Assembly (NCBI RefSeq): GCF_004794515.1
Contig: NZ_SSDF01000091.1
Location: forward strand, 310,001 to 374,000
DNA from: Microbacterium sp. A20
GTDB lineage: Bacteria > Actinomycetota > Actinomycetes > Actinomycetales > Microbacteriaceae
Direction: 5' to 3'
Length of the DNA stretch: 64,000 bases
How positions within the stretch are numbered: position 1 is the first letter of the stretch; each line of letters starts with the position of its first letter. The translations under genes and the position numbers were made by a program. Of the stretch, positions 38,344 to 46,043 are shown piece by piece. Below the pieces are notes generated by a model. It was not told the DNA's origin and ran no database searches. It saw nothing but the letters and a program-made list of their open reading frames with translations.

Positions 38344-39723
38344 TCACCGGTCGCCGAGGATGCGGCGGATGCGCTCCAGTCGCGAACCGATGTCGCGCTC
38401 GGCACCCAGATTCTTCGGCTCGTAGTAGTGCTTGCCGTCGAGCTCGTCCGGCAGGTATTGCTGCGGCACGACGCCGTACTCGCTGTCGTGGGAGTAGACG
38501 TAACCGCGGCCGTGCCCGAGGCGTTTGGCCCCCGGATAGTGCGCGTCGCGCAGGTGCAGCGGCACACGTCCGAAGCCCCCGGAGCGGATGTCGGCGATCG
38601 CGGCGTCGATCCCGACGTAGGCGGCGTTGGATTTCGCGGTGGTCGCGAGATAGACGGTCGCCTCGGCGAGCGGGATGCGCCCCTCGGGCATGCCGATGAA
38701 CGCGACCGCATCGGCGGCGGCGACCGCGATGATGAGGGCCTGAGGATCGGCGAGACCGACGTCTTCCGACGCCGAGATCACCAGGCGTCGCGCGATGAAC
38801 CGCGGGTCCTCCCCCGCTTCGATCATTCGCGCGAGGTAGTGCAGCGCGGCATCGGGGTCGGAGCCCCTGATCGACTTGATGAACGCACTGATGACGTCGT
38901 AGTGCTCGTCGCCCTGACGGTCGTAGCGCAGCAGCGCCTTGTCGACCGCCTGGGCGACGTCGTCGGCCGAGACCTCGGGCACCGTCGCCGTATCGTCTGA
39001 ATCCTCTTGCGCGGCCTCGTCCGGCTGATCCACCGCAGCGGAAGCATGCGAGAGGGCGACCGCAGCGCCGGCCTCGAGACCGGTGAGCGCGCGTCTGGCG
39101 TCTCCCGAAGCGAGGCGGATCAGCGCAGCCCGCGCCTCGGCGCTCAGGGCGACGGCACCGTTCAGCCCCCGCGCATCGACGACGGCGCGATCCACGAGCA
39201 CGCCGATGTCGTCGTCGGTGAGCGGCTGAAGCGTGAGCAGCAGCGAACGTGACAACAGCGGAGAGATCACGGAGAACGACGGGTTCTCGGTGGTCGCAGC
39301 GATCAGGATCACCCACCCGTTCTCGACGCCGGGCAGCAGAGCGTCCTGCTGCGCCTTCGTGAACCGGTGGATCTCGTCGAGGAAGAGGATCGTCGTCTGA
39401 CCGTAGAGGTCTCGCTGGGTGATCGCCTCCTGCATCACCTCGCGCACGTCCTTGACACCCGCCGTGATGGCGGACAGCTCGACGAAGCGCCGACCCGAGG
39501 AGCGGGCGATCGCCTGCGCGAGGGTGGTCTTCCCGGTGCCCGGCGGACCCCACAGGATGATCGACACCGCACCCGGCGACGCCGCATCCGGATCGGCGAG
39601 GGCGACGATGGGAGACCCTGCACGCAGCAGATGCCGCTGGCCCGCGACCTCATCGAGCGAGATCGGGCGCATGCGCACGGCGAGAGGCGTCTGCCCGGAG
39701 AGCAGCGCGGCAGGGGAGGTCAT
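38344..39723 (-). CDS. rarA: Replication-associated recombination protein A (AAA+ ATPase)
   Basis: 459 residues. Walker A ILWGPPGTGKTTLAQAIA near 55-72, Walker B TILFLDEIHRF near 108, sensor TTENPSF near 140, then the MgsA C-terminal region. It acts at stalled replication forks with SSB. ATG 39723 stands at the divergent boundary with the small gene at 39826. Confidence 0.95.
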   Translation of the reverse strand: MTSPAALLSGQTPLAVRMRPISLDEVAGQRHLLRAGSPIVALADPDAASPGAVSIILWGPPGTGKTTLAQAIARSSGRRFVELSAITAGVKDVREVMQEAITQRDLYGQTTILFLDEIHRFTKAQQDALLPGVENGWVILIAATTENPSFSVISPLLSRSLLLTLQPLTDDDIGVLVDRAVVDARGLNGAVALSAEARAALIRLASGDARRALTGLEAGAAVALSHASAAVDQPDEAAQEDSDDTATVPEVSADDVAQAVDKALLRYDRQGDEHYDVISAFIKSIRGSDPDAALHYLARMIEAGEDPRFIARRLVISASEDVGLADPQALIIAVAAADAVAFIGMPEGRIPLAEATVYLATTAKSNAAYVGIDAAIADIRSGGFGRVPLHLRDAHYPGAKRLGHGRGYVYSHDSEYGVVPQQYLPDELDGKHYYEPKNLGAERDIGSRLERIRRILGDR

Positions 39724-39776
39724 CCCTCCAGGCTACCGGCGGCCCCTGACACTTCGGGCGGGCGCGCTCGCCCCGG

Positions 39777-39782
39777 TAGGCT
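39777..39782 (+). promoter_or_regulatory. Candidate -10 element for the gene at 39826
   Basis: TAGGCT would start the transcript near 39789, 37 bases ahead of the ATG; an AGGAGA ribosome site lies in between. Confidence 0.35.
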
Positions 39783-39825
39783 CTCAGCGACGCCGCGCAC
39801 CGGTGTCGGAACAGGAGATCCAGGC

Positions 39826-40146
39826 ATGGCCGCACGCGGTTCCAAGAACGCACAGTCACGCACCGCCGCAGAGCGCGCGCGACTGCACACCGCGCGCACC
39901 CAGTGGCACGAGGGGCAGATCCGCCGCCGCGTCCGCGACAACACGATCGCCGCGATCGTCGGCAGTCTCATCGTCGTCGCCGCGATCGGCAGCCAGGTCG
40001 TCCACGCGCAGGTGACGGCACCGGAGCCGACGCCGACCCCGACCGTCGAGCCGACGACCACGCCGACCGACTCGCCGACGACGGCTCCGACCGACGCACC
40101 GTCGGAGAGCCCGGCACCGGTCCCCTCGGAGACCCCGGCCGAGTAG
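39826..40146 (+). CDS. Small membrane-anchored protein with a Thr/Pro-rich tail
   Basis: 106 residues. A polar basic N-terminus (1-35), a hydrophobic helix (about 40-60), then a low-complexity tail of Pro, Thr and Ser (about 65-106) that would be extracytoplasmic. Divergent from rarA, convergent with the flavoprotein gene at 40168. No function recognised; the tail looks like a wall-spanning spacer, possibly glycosylated. Confidence 0.65.
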   Translation: MAARGSKNAQSRTAAERARLHTARTQWHEGQIRRRVRDNTIAAIVGSLIVVAAIGSQVVHAQVTAPEPTPTPTVEPTTTPTDSPTTAPTDAPSESPAPVPSETPAE

Positions 40147-40167
40147 CACCCGGCCCGGCGGAAACCG

Positions 40168-41406
40168 CTAACCGCGACTCGGCAGCACGTACGACGACGG
40201 ATCCGCTTCGAGGCGAGCGCCGACGAGAGTGTGCAGCGCCGGGTAGGCAGAGGCATCGCCGACCAGGATTCCCCCGAGCAGCGTGTGCGCGTCTCCCGCC
40301 AGAACCAGCTTCCGATAGACCCCGGCGACGGGATCTGCGTAGAGCACGTCGACCGCGTCCGGCGTCCGAGCCAACGCATCCCCGAAGCTCGCGACATCGA
40401 CGCCGGCCAGCGTGATCGCAGCGGATTCGTCGAATCCGGAGAAACTCGCTTCCTGGCCGAGGATGCGCCCCACCGCCACGTCGGCCATGTCGCGGGCCGG
40501 AGCGACGAGACCGAAACGACGTCCGTCGAGACTGGCGACCTCGCCGATGGCCAGCACCGCCGGATCCGAGGTCCGGCAGGCGTCGTCGATGATGACGCCT
40601 CCATAGGGATGAACCGCGATCCCGGCGTTGCGGGCGAGCTCGTCGCGCGCTCGCAGCCCGACCGTGAACACGACGACGTCCACACGCTGGAAGGAGCCGT
40701 CTTGGAACTCGATCGCCGTGACGACGCCGGATTCGTCCGGGTCGAGCCGTGTCACGCGCGTCCCGGTACGCACTGCGATCCCCCGCGCCTGCAGATGACG
40801 CTTCACGATGCTTCCCGCGGTGCCGTCGAGCTGCGTCTCCATCAGCCGATCGGCGTACTGCACCACCGTGGCGTCGACCCCGATCGCCTGCAGCGCACCG
40901 GCAGCCTCGAGTCCGATGGGGCCTCCGCCGACGACCACCCCGCGCAGATCCCTCTCCAGCTCCGACGCGCGTGCGCCCACGAAGTCCCGCAGCGCCTCCG
41001 CATCCTCGACGGTGCGATACGAGAAGCAGCCGGGAAGTGCCGCACCCTCCACCGCGACCCGACCCGCGGCCGCGCCGGTGGCGAGCACCAGCACGTCGTA
41101 CCGATGCAGGTGACGCGACCGGGTCCGCACCGTCTGCGCCCGACGATCGATGTGCAGCACACGATCGTCCAGGATCAACTCGACCCGGTCGTCCTCGAAC
41201 GCTGCGAACGGCAGCGGGAGATCGTCAGCCGAGCCACCGAGGAACAGCTCCCGCAGGCGCGTGCGGTCGTACGGTCGGCGGCCCTCATCGCCGATCACTG
41301 TGACGCGCACGTCATCGCCGGCCCGCTGCACGAGCTGCTCGACGAAACGCTGCGCCGCCATCCCCGCACCGACCACGACGATCTCGGTGACGAGTGGATG
41401 ATTCAT
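40168..41406 (-). CDS. Stand-alone NirB-like FAD/NAD(P)H oxidoreductase
   Basis: 412 residues matching only the N-terminal reductase half of NirB. FAD loop VVVGAGMAAQRFVEQL near residue 10, NAD loop GVVVGGGPIGLEAAGALQ near 145, and the same LLGGILVGDASAY end as nirB at 46040-48619. It stops exactly where NirB continues into its [2Fe-2S] and siroheme parts. So it is a natural single-module paralogue, not a recent truncation. It may feed electrons to a nitrate or nitrite reductase encoded elsewhere, or a ferredoxin. ATG 41406 follows CAGGAG. It is divergent from the channel gene. Confidence 0.85.
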   Translation of the reverse strand: MNHPLVTEIVVVGAGMAAQRFVEQLVQRAGDDVRVTVIGDEGRRPYDRTRLRELFLGGSADDLPLPFAAFEDDRVELILDDRVLHIDRRAQTVRTRSRHLHRYDVLVLATGAAAGRVAVEGAALPGCFSYRTVEDAEALRDFVGARASELERDLRGVVVGGGPIGLEAAGALQAIGVDATVVQYADRLMETQLDGTAGSIVKRHLQARGIAVRTGTRVTRLDPDESGVVTAIEFQDGSFQRVDVVVFTVGLRARDELARNAGIAVHPYGGVIIDDACRTSDPAVLAIGEVASLDGRRFGLVAPARDMADVAVGRILGQEASFSGFDESAAITLAGVDVASFGDALARTPDAVDVLYADPVAGVYRKLVLAGDAHTLLGGILVGDASAYPALHTLVGARLEADPSSYVLPSRG

Positions 41407-41462
41407 CGGTGCAGCTCCTGTCGGCGGCGATCGTGCCGTAACCGCGACGCTATTCGGCCCGT

Positions 41463-41490
41463 GTTTCCCGGATGTCACGCGACGTGTTTC
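41463..41490. promoter_or_regulatory. GlnR box in the divergent flavoprotein/nitrite-channel promoter region
   Basis: Read on the minus strand it is GTGAC-ATCCGG-GAAAC (41478-41463), a perfect match to the actinobacterial GlnR half-site pair gTnAC-n6-GaAAC. A second GAAAC stands at 41490-41486. It lies about 60 bases before a candidate plus-strand start, a typical activator distance. Implies nitrogen control. Confidence 0.6.
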
Positions 41491-41517
41491 GCGCCGCGAA
41501 CGATCGCATCACGGATG

Positions 41518-41523
41518 GATAAC
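41518..41523 (+). promoter_or_regulatory. Candidate -10 element of the nitrite channel gene
   Basis: GATAAC would start the transcript near 41530, placing the GlnR box near -60 and leaving a leader of about 130 bases with a perfect hairpin. Confidence 0.35.
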
Positions 41524-41614
41524 GACAGTCATCTCACACGGCGATGAACGGGAAGTGAGGGATTCGCTCCACAGTCGTAACTTCCGGTGCTGCCCCCGGA
41601 AACGCGGCTCGCGC

Positions 41615-41635
41615 ATGCTCGAGTCAGTCGAGCAT
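41615..41635 (+). promoter_or_regulatory. Perfect hairpin in the nitrite-channel leader
   Basis: ATGCTCGA (41615-41622) and TCGAGCAT (41628-41635) pair perfectly over eight bases with loop GTCAG, 18 bases before the GGAGG ribosome site. It may control RNA stability or translation, or be a DNA operator. Confidence 0.4.
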
Positions 41636-41662
41636 CCGTGCTCCCGTCCCCGTGGAGGTCCT

Positions 41663-42586
41663 GTGTCCTACATCAAGCCCGCCGAGCTCGCCACGCGCAT
41701 GGTCGATGCCGGCGCGTACAAACTGCAGCTGTCCACCCGCGACACTCTGATCCGCGCCTTCATGGGCGCGGCACTGCTCACGATCGCCGCCGCCTTCGCC
41801 GTCACGGTCTCGACGCAGACCGGTCAGCCGCTGCTGGGCGCGGTCCTGTTCCCGGTCGGGTTCGTGATGCTCTACCTGCTGGGCTACGACCTGCTCACCG
41901 GCGTCTTCACGCTCGGACCGCTCGCCGTGCTCGATCGTCGTCCCGGTGCCACCTTCGGTGCGCTGATGCGCAATTGGGGGCTCGTCTTCCTCGGCAACTT
42001 CGGCGGCGCCTTCCTGGTGGCGATCCTGATGGCCATCTACTTCACCTACGGCTTCTCGACCGCTCCCAGCGCGGTGGGCGAGGCGATCAGCGAGATCGGC
42101 CACGGGCGCACGGTCGGATACGCGGACCACGGTGCCGCCGGCATGCTGACGCTCTTCATCCGCGGCGTGCTGTGCAACTGGATGGTCTCCACCGGCGTGG
42201 TCCTCGCGATGGTGTCGGACAGCACCATCGGCAAGATCGTCGCGATGTGGCTGCCCATCATGCTCTTCTTCTACATGGGCTTCGAGCACTCGATCGTGAA
42301 CATGTTCCTGTTCCCCTCCGGCCTTCTGATGGGCGCCGACTTCACCGTCTGGGACTACCTCGTCTGGAACGAGATCCCGACGGTCGTGGGCAACCTCGTC
42401 GGCGGCCTGCTCTTCGTCGGTCTGCCGATCTACTACACGCACGGCCGCCCGAAGGTTCGGGCCGCCCGCGAGGCGCGTCGAACCGAGCGCCGGTCGCGCG
42501 TGGCGGCCGTCGCGACGACCGCAGCGGAGGAGCCGGTGCAGGGCATCGACAACACCACGGCGGAGCGAGAGCCGTCGCGGGTCTGA
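41663..42586 (+). CDS. nirC: Formate/nitrite transporter family channel (NirC-like)
   Basis: 307 residues, six transmembrane helices. FNT signatures: LLGYDLLTGVF in helix 2-3, GVLCNWMVSTGVVLA around residue 175, and MGFEHSIVNMF around 205. Likely imports nitrite (or exports it), given the nirBD and siroheme genes 4 kb away. GTG at 41663 is preceded by GGAGG at 41654-41658. The C-terminal tail (about 260-307) is basic then acidic and cytoplasmic. Confidence 0.85.
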   Translation: MSYIKPAELATRMVDAGAYKLQLSTRDTLIRAFMGAALLTIAAAFAVTVSTQTGQPLLGAVLFPVGFVMLYLLGYDLLTGVFTLGPLAVLDRRPGATFGALMRNWGLVFLGNFGGAFLVAILMAIYFTYGFSTAPSAVGEAISEIGHGRTVGYADHGAAGMLTLFIRGVLCNWMVSTGVVLAMVSDSTIGKIVAMWLPIMLFFYMGFEHSIVNMFLFPSGLLMGADFTVWDYLVWNEIPTVVGNLVGGLLFVGLPIYYTHGRPKVRAAREARRTERRSRVAAVATTAAEEPVQGIDNTTAEREPSRV

Positions 42587-42596
42587 CCGAAGACGC

Positions 42597-42634
42597 ACGG
42601 AAGGGGCGGATGCTTCGGCATCCGCCCCTTCCGT
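42597..42634. terminator. Bidirectional terminator between nirC and the CbiX gene
   Basis: A perfect 17-base stem (42597-42613 with 42618-42634) capped by a TTCG tetraloop lies between two convergent genes, 11 bases past the first stop and 14 before the second. It can end both transcripts. Confidence 0.85.
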
Positions 42635-42647
42635 GTCCTGCGCCGGA

Positions 42648-43325
42648 TCAGGCGGAGCGGAAGCGCTCGACGATCACCTCGGCGATGCGCGGGTCTGCTC
42701 CCAACGGAGCGGAGACGAGATCTGCTCCCGATCGCTCCACGAGACCGGCGAAGTACCCCGGCGCGAGGACATGGCTCGCCGCGATCACCCGGGATGCGCC
42801 GTTCTGCCGCGCGACGGTGACGGCATCGGCGATGCGGGGCTCGATCGCTGAGGCATACCCGATCGTGACCGGCACGGGGATCAGGTCGGCGAGGTGCGCC
42901 GCCGCCGCGGTCACATCGGCCACCGCCGCAGGATTGCTGGATCCGGCCGCCGCGAGCACGACGTGATCGCCGGGAAGCCAGCGGTCGTGCACGGCCGTGC
43001 GCAGCCGCGCGCGCAGCACCTCGGCGATCAGCGGGTGGGTGCCCAGAGGAGCTCCCTGCCGAACCCCGTCGTAGGGACTCACGGCGCGCACGATGTCGAC
43101 CGCGGTGTGGAACCCCACCGAGAGCAGCAGTGGCACCACGACGACGTCATCGTCGAGATGCTCCCGTTCGACGACCTCCGACACCGCCGGCTCCTGCACA
43201 TCGACGAAGGCCTGGACGACTCTCGTGGTCGGAATGCGCTCACGCACCAGGTCGACGATCTCTTCGACCGTGCGACGTCCGGCCGGTGAATCCGTGCCGT
43301 GGGAGCAGGCGACGAGAGTGGTCAT
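42648..43325 (-). CDS. Sirohydrochlorin chelatase-like protein (CbiX family)
   Basis: 225 residues with two CbiX-like halves; ACSHGTDSPAGR at residues 7-18 has the metal-binding histidine and FHTAVDI a second. Likely inserts iron into sirohydrochlorin to give siroheme for NirB. The gene directly follows the NnaR-type regulator (ATGA overlap), the same order as mycobacterial Rv0260c-Rv0259c. Confidence 0.85.
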   Translation of the reverse strand: MTTLVACSHGTDSPAGRRTVEEIVDLVRERIPTTRVVQAFVDVQEPAVSEVVEREHLDDDVVVVPLLLSVGFHTAVDIVRAVSPYDGVRQGAPLGTHPLIAEVLRARLRTAVHDRWLPGDHVVLAAAGSSNPAAVADVTAAAAHLADLIPVPVTIGYASAIEPRIADAVTVARQNGASRVIAASHVLAPGYFAGLVERSGADLVSAPLGADPRIAEVIVERFRSA

Positions 43326-44452
43326 CGGGGTTCCTCCACGGTGAGTCGGTAGCCGCGTTTGACGATGGTCTGGATCGCCGCAGCGCCGCCCAGCGCCTCG
43401 CGCAGCCGCGCCACAGCCATCTCCACGGCGTGGGCGCTCTCGCCTCCTCGCGGCAATGCGAGTCCCAGCTGTTCCCGAGAGAGCACGCGACCAGCCGCGT
43501 CGAAGAGCTCGCTCAGGATGCTCGCGCCGGCGCGGGAGAGCGGAATGAATTCGCCATCGATCAGGACGCCGCCGCTGCGCATCTCCATCGCGCCCAGAGC
43601 CGTGTGCAGATGCGGGGCGGCACCCGAGGCGTAGTGGTCGACCACGCAGCGCACCAGAGACCCGAGGCGCCCCCGCGCGGCCAGAGTGGCCTTGAGCCCG
43701 GCATCCGTGAGCGGGACGGCCGTGATCGGCCCGACGGCGGCCAGCAGCAGGCGCCCGGACGCGGCTCGGCGACGGATCGATTCGAGCGCCTCAGCGCGGA
43801 CGGCCGTCTTGACCCACTCTGCGGCACCGGGGGCGGAGGTGAAGAGCACGGCGTCCACTTCACCGGCACCCGCCTGCACGACGGAGCGGCGCACGATCTG
43901 AGGGTCCGGCGGCGGACCCCACCGATACACGGTGATGCTGACCACGTCCGCCCCGAGCCGCGACAGGAGGGTGTCGAGCCCGTCGGCGCCCGCGCCGTGA
44001 TGCTGGATCGCGATCCGTCGCCCGAGCACTCCTTCGGCGACGAGGTACTCCCCCACCTCTGCGGAGGTCTCGGACTCGGCCACCCAATCGGCCACGAATC
44101 CCGCCTGCTGGATCGCCCCGTGCGCCTTGGGCCCTCGTGCGATGAACTGCGCGCCGGCCAGCGCGCCGGTGAGCTCCTCGGCCAGGTCGTTCTCGTGCGC
44201 GGCATCCATCCACCCGCGGAACCCCACCCCGGTCGTCACGATCACGATGTCGGGAGGGGCCGCGATGAGATCGCGGGTGCGGGCGATGAGAACCTCATCG
44301 TCCTCATTGGGGATGATGCTCAGGGCCGGGGCACGGTAGACCTGGCCGCCGCGTCGTTCGAGCGCCGAGACGAGGTCGCCGGAACGCCTGTCCGCGGCCA
44401 CGACGATGGTGCATCCGGCCAGTACCGGAGTCAGTGGAGCACGGATCGTCAC
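43322..44452 (-). CDS. nnaR: NnaR-type regulator: uroporphyrinogen-III synthase-like domain plus winged helix
   Basis: 376 residues. About 1-265 is a HemD-like (uroporphyrinogen-III synthase) domain; about 285-376 is an OmpR-type DNA-binding domain (ILSELFDAAGRVLSREQL and the ending VKRGYRLTVEEPR). This pairing defines NnaR, which activates nitrite/nitrate assimilation genes together with GlnR in mycobacteria and Streptomyces. It lies in one operon with its likely targets. GTG start at 44452 overlaps the upstream gene (GTGA). It could also retain enzyme activity. Confidence 0.8.
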   Translation of the reverse strand: MTIRAPLTPVLAGCTIVVAADRRSGDLVSALERRGGQVYRAPALSIIPNEDDEVLIARTRDLIAAPPDIVIVTTGVGFRGWMDAAHENDLAEELTGALAGAQFIARGPKAHGAIQQAGFVADWVAESETSAEVGEYLVAEGVLGRRIAIQHHGAGADGLDTLLSRLGADVVSITVYRWGPPPDPQIVRRSVVQAGAGEVDAVLFTSAPGAAEWVKTAVRAEALESIRRRAASGRLLLAAVGPITAVPLTDAGLKATLAARGRLGSLVRCVVDHYASGAAPHLHTALGAMEMRSGGVLIDGEFIPLSRAGASILSELFDAAGRVLSREQLGLALPRGGESAHAVEMAVARLREALGGAAAIQTIVKRGYRLTVEEPR

Positions 44453-45684
44453 GCCAGAACAGCCCCGATCGAGTCCGAGGACGGGAGGAGCAACGTCTCG
44501 GCTGCGACCTCTCCGATCACGATCACCGCAGGGTTGCGGAGGCCGACGACCTGCGCGTCGGCGACAGCGCGTCCGAGGGTGGTTCGCGTCGTGCGCTGCT
44601 GAGCGGTGTGGCCGCTCTCGACGAACGCCATCGGCCGATCCGCCGGCACGCCGTGCGCGAGCGCCGCAGCCACCAGACGGTCGAGTGCGGCCACTCCCAT
44701 CAGCACGACCGTGGTCACCGTCGCATCGGCCAGAGCCGCGAGCGTGCCCTCGCCGATCCTGCCCTGACCGTTCACGACATGGAATGCCGCCGCCGTGCCG
44801 CGATGCGTGACCGGGATTCCCGCAGCCTGGGGAACGGCGATGGCGCTCGAGACACCCGGAGTGATCTCGACCGGGATACCCGCCGCGAGGCACGCCTGCA
44901 TCTCCTCGCCACCGCGTCCGAAGACGAACGGATCCCCGCCCTTGAGCCGGACGACGCGCCGGCCGCCCGCTGCCCGCTCCACGATGATCCGGTTGATCTC
45001 CTCCTGCGGCACCGGGTGCCGACCGGGGACCTTCCCCACGTCGATCACCTCGACGTCGGGATCGAGCCCGCGGACGATCTCGGCTGCCGGTCCCAGCCGG
45101 TCGGTCACGACGACGTCCGCTTCGGCGATCAGGCGCCGGGCACGCACCGTCATCAGGTCCGCGGGCCCCGGTCCGCCTCCGACCAGGTCGACGCGTCCGC
45201 TCCGACCCGCACGGCGCCGCCGGAGCGGCAGGCGTCCTTCGCCCACGAGGTCGACGATCGCGTCCCGGACGGCGACGGACCGACGGGGATCCGCACCGAC
45301 CGTACTGGTCACCGCGACGGTCACGTCGCCGACCTCGGCCTGTGCGGTGAGCCTGGTCGACCCGTGGGCACCGTCCGACGCGTTGATGCACAGGATCCGC
45401 TTGCGCTCGCACCGCTCTGCGACTTCGCGGTCGACGCGAGCATCACCCGTGGCCGCGTGCACGAGCCAGGCGCCGGTCACATCCGATCCGCGGAAGCGAC
45501 CCGGACGCCAGGCGAGTCCGAAACGCTCGACCAGCAACGCGGTGTCCGGGTGCAGAGCGGGGGCGACGAGCCGCACGCACGCTCCTTCTTCGAGGAAGCG
45601 TCGGAGCCTGCGCGCGGCCACGGCTCCACCGCCCACCATGAGCACATCGCGTCCGGCGAGGTCGATTCCCAGCATCACGGTCAT
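44449..45684 (-). CDS. cobA: Siroheme synthesis fusion: precorrin-2 dehydrogenase plus uroporphyrinogen-III C-methyltransferase
   Basis: 411 residues. N-terminal NAD-binding domain (about 1-155, GRDVLMVGGGAVAARRL) oxidises precorrin-2; C-terminal SUMT domain (about 163-405, VDLVGGGPGPADLMTVRA and VVRLKGGDPFVFGRGGEE) methylates uroporphyrinogen III twice with SAM. The layout is CysG-like. Makes siroheme for NirB. ATG at 45684 overlaps the nirD stop. Confidence 0.93.
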   Translation of the reverse strand: MTVMLGIDLAGRDVLMVGGGAVAARRLRRFLEEGACVRLVAPALHPDTALLVERFGLAWRPGRFRGSDVTGAWLVHAATGDARVDREVAERCERKRILCINASDGAHGSTRLTAQAEVGDVTVAVTSTVGADPRRSVAVRDAIVDLVGEGRLPLRRRRAGRSGRVDLVGGGPGPADLMTVRARRLIAEADVVVTDRLGPAAEIVRGLDPDVEVIDVGKVPGRHPVPQEEINRIIVERAAGGRRVVRLKGGDPFVFGRGGEEMQACLAAGIPVEITPGVSSAIAVPQAAGIPVTHRGTAAAFHVVNGQGRIGEGTLAALADATVTTVVLMGVAALDRLVAAALAHGVPADRPMAFVESGHTAQQRTTRTTLGRAVADAQVVGLRNPAVIVIGEVAAETLLLPSSDSIGAVLA

Positions 45685-46043
45685 CGCGTCTCCTCGATGT
45701 TCAGCTCGATCTGACCTTCGCGAACGGTGACATCCCACACCCGCAATGCCGCCGGCGCCTTGCCCTGCGTGTCCAGGCATTCGCCCGTGCGCAGGTCGAA
45801 GACCTGCTTGTGCATCGGCGATGCCAGCGTCGGCACATCGCCCCGCGTGCCCACGATCCCGCGGGACATCACGTGGGCGCCGCTGTAGGGGTCGAGGTTC
45901 GACACCGCATGCACCGTGCCGTCGGCGAGGAGGAACAGTGCGATCTGGACCGTGCCGAACAGCGCCGCCCTGCCCCTCTCCACCTCGAGGTCGTTGAGCG
46001 CGCACACGCGGACCCGCGTTCCGGTCTCGACTCCGAGCGTCAT
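45681..46043 (-). CDS. nirD: Nitrite reductase small subunit
   Basis: 120 residues, Rieske-fold protein. The typical NirD lacks the Rieske cysteines and so does this one: where a Rieske has CxH it has PMHKQVFDL. It is the partner of NirB. ATG at 46043 overlaps the nirB stop as ATGA. Confidence 0.93.
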   Translation of the reverse strand: MTLGVETGTRVRVCALNDLEVERGRAALFGTVQIALFLLADGTVHAVSNLDPYSGAHVMSRGIVGTRGDVPTLASPMHKQVFDLRTGECLDTQGKAPAALRVWDVTVREGQIELNIEETR

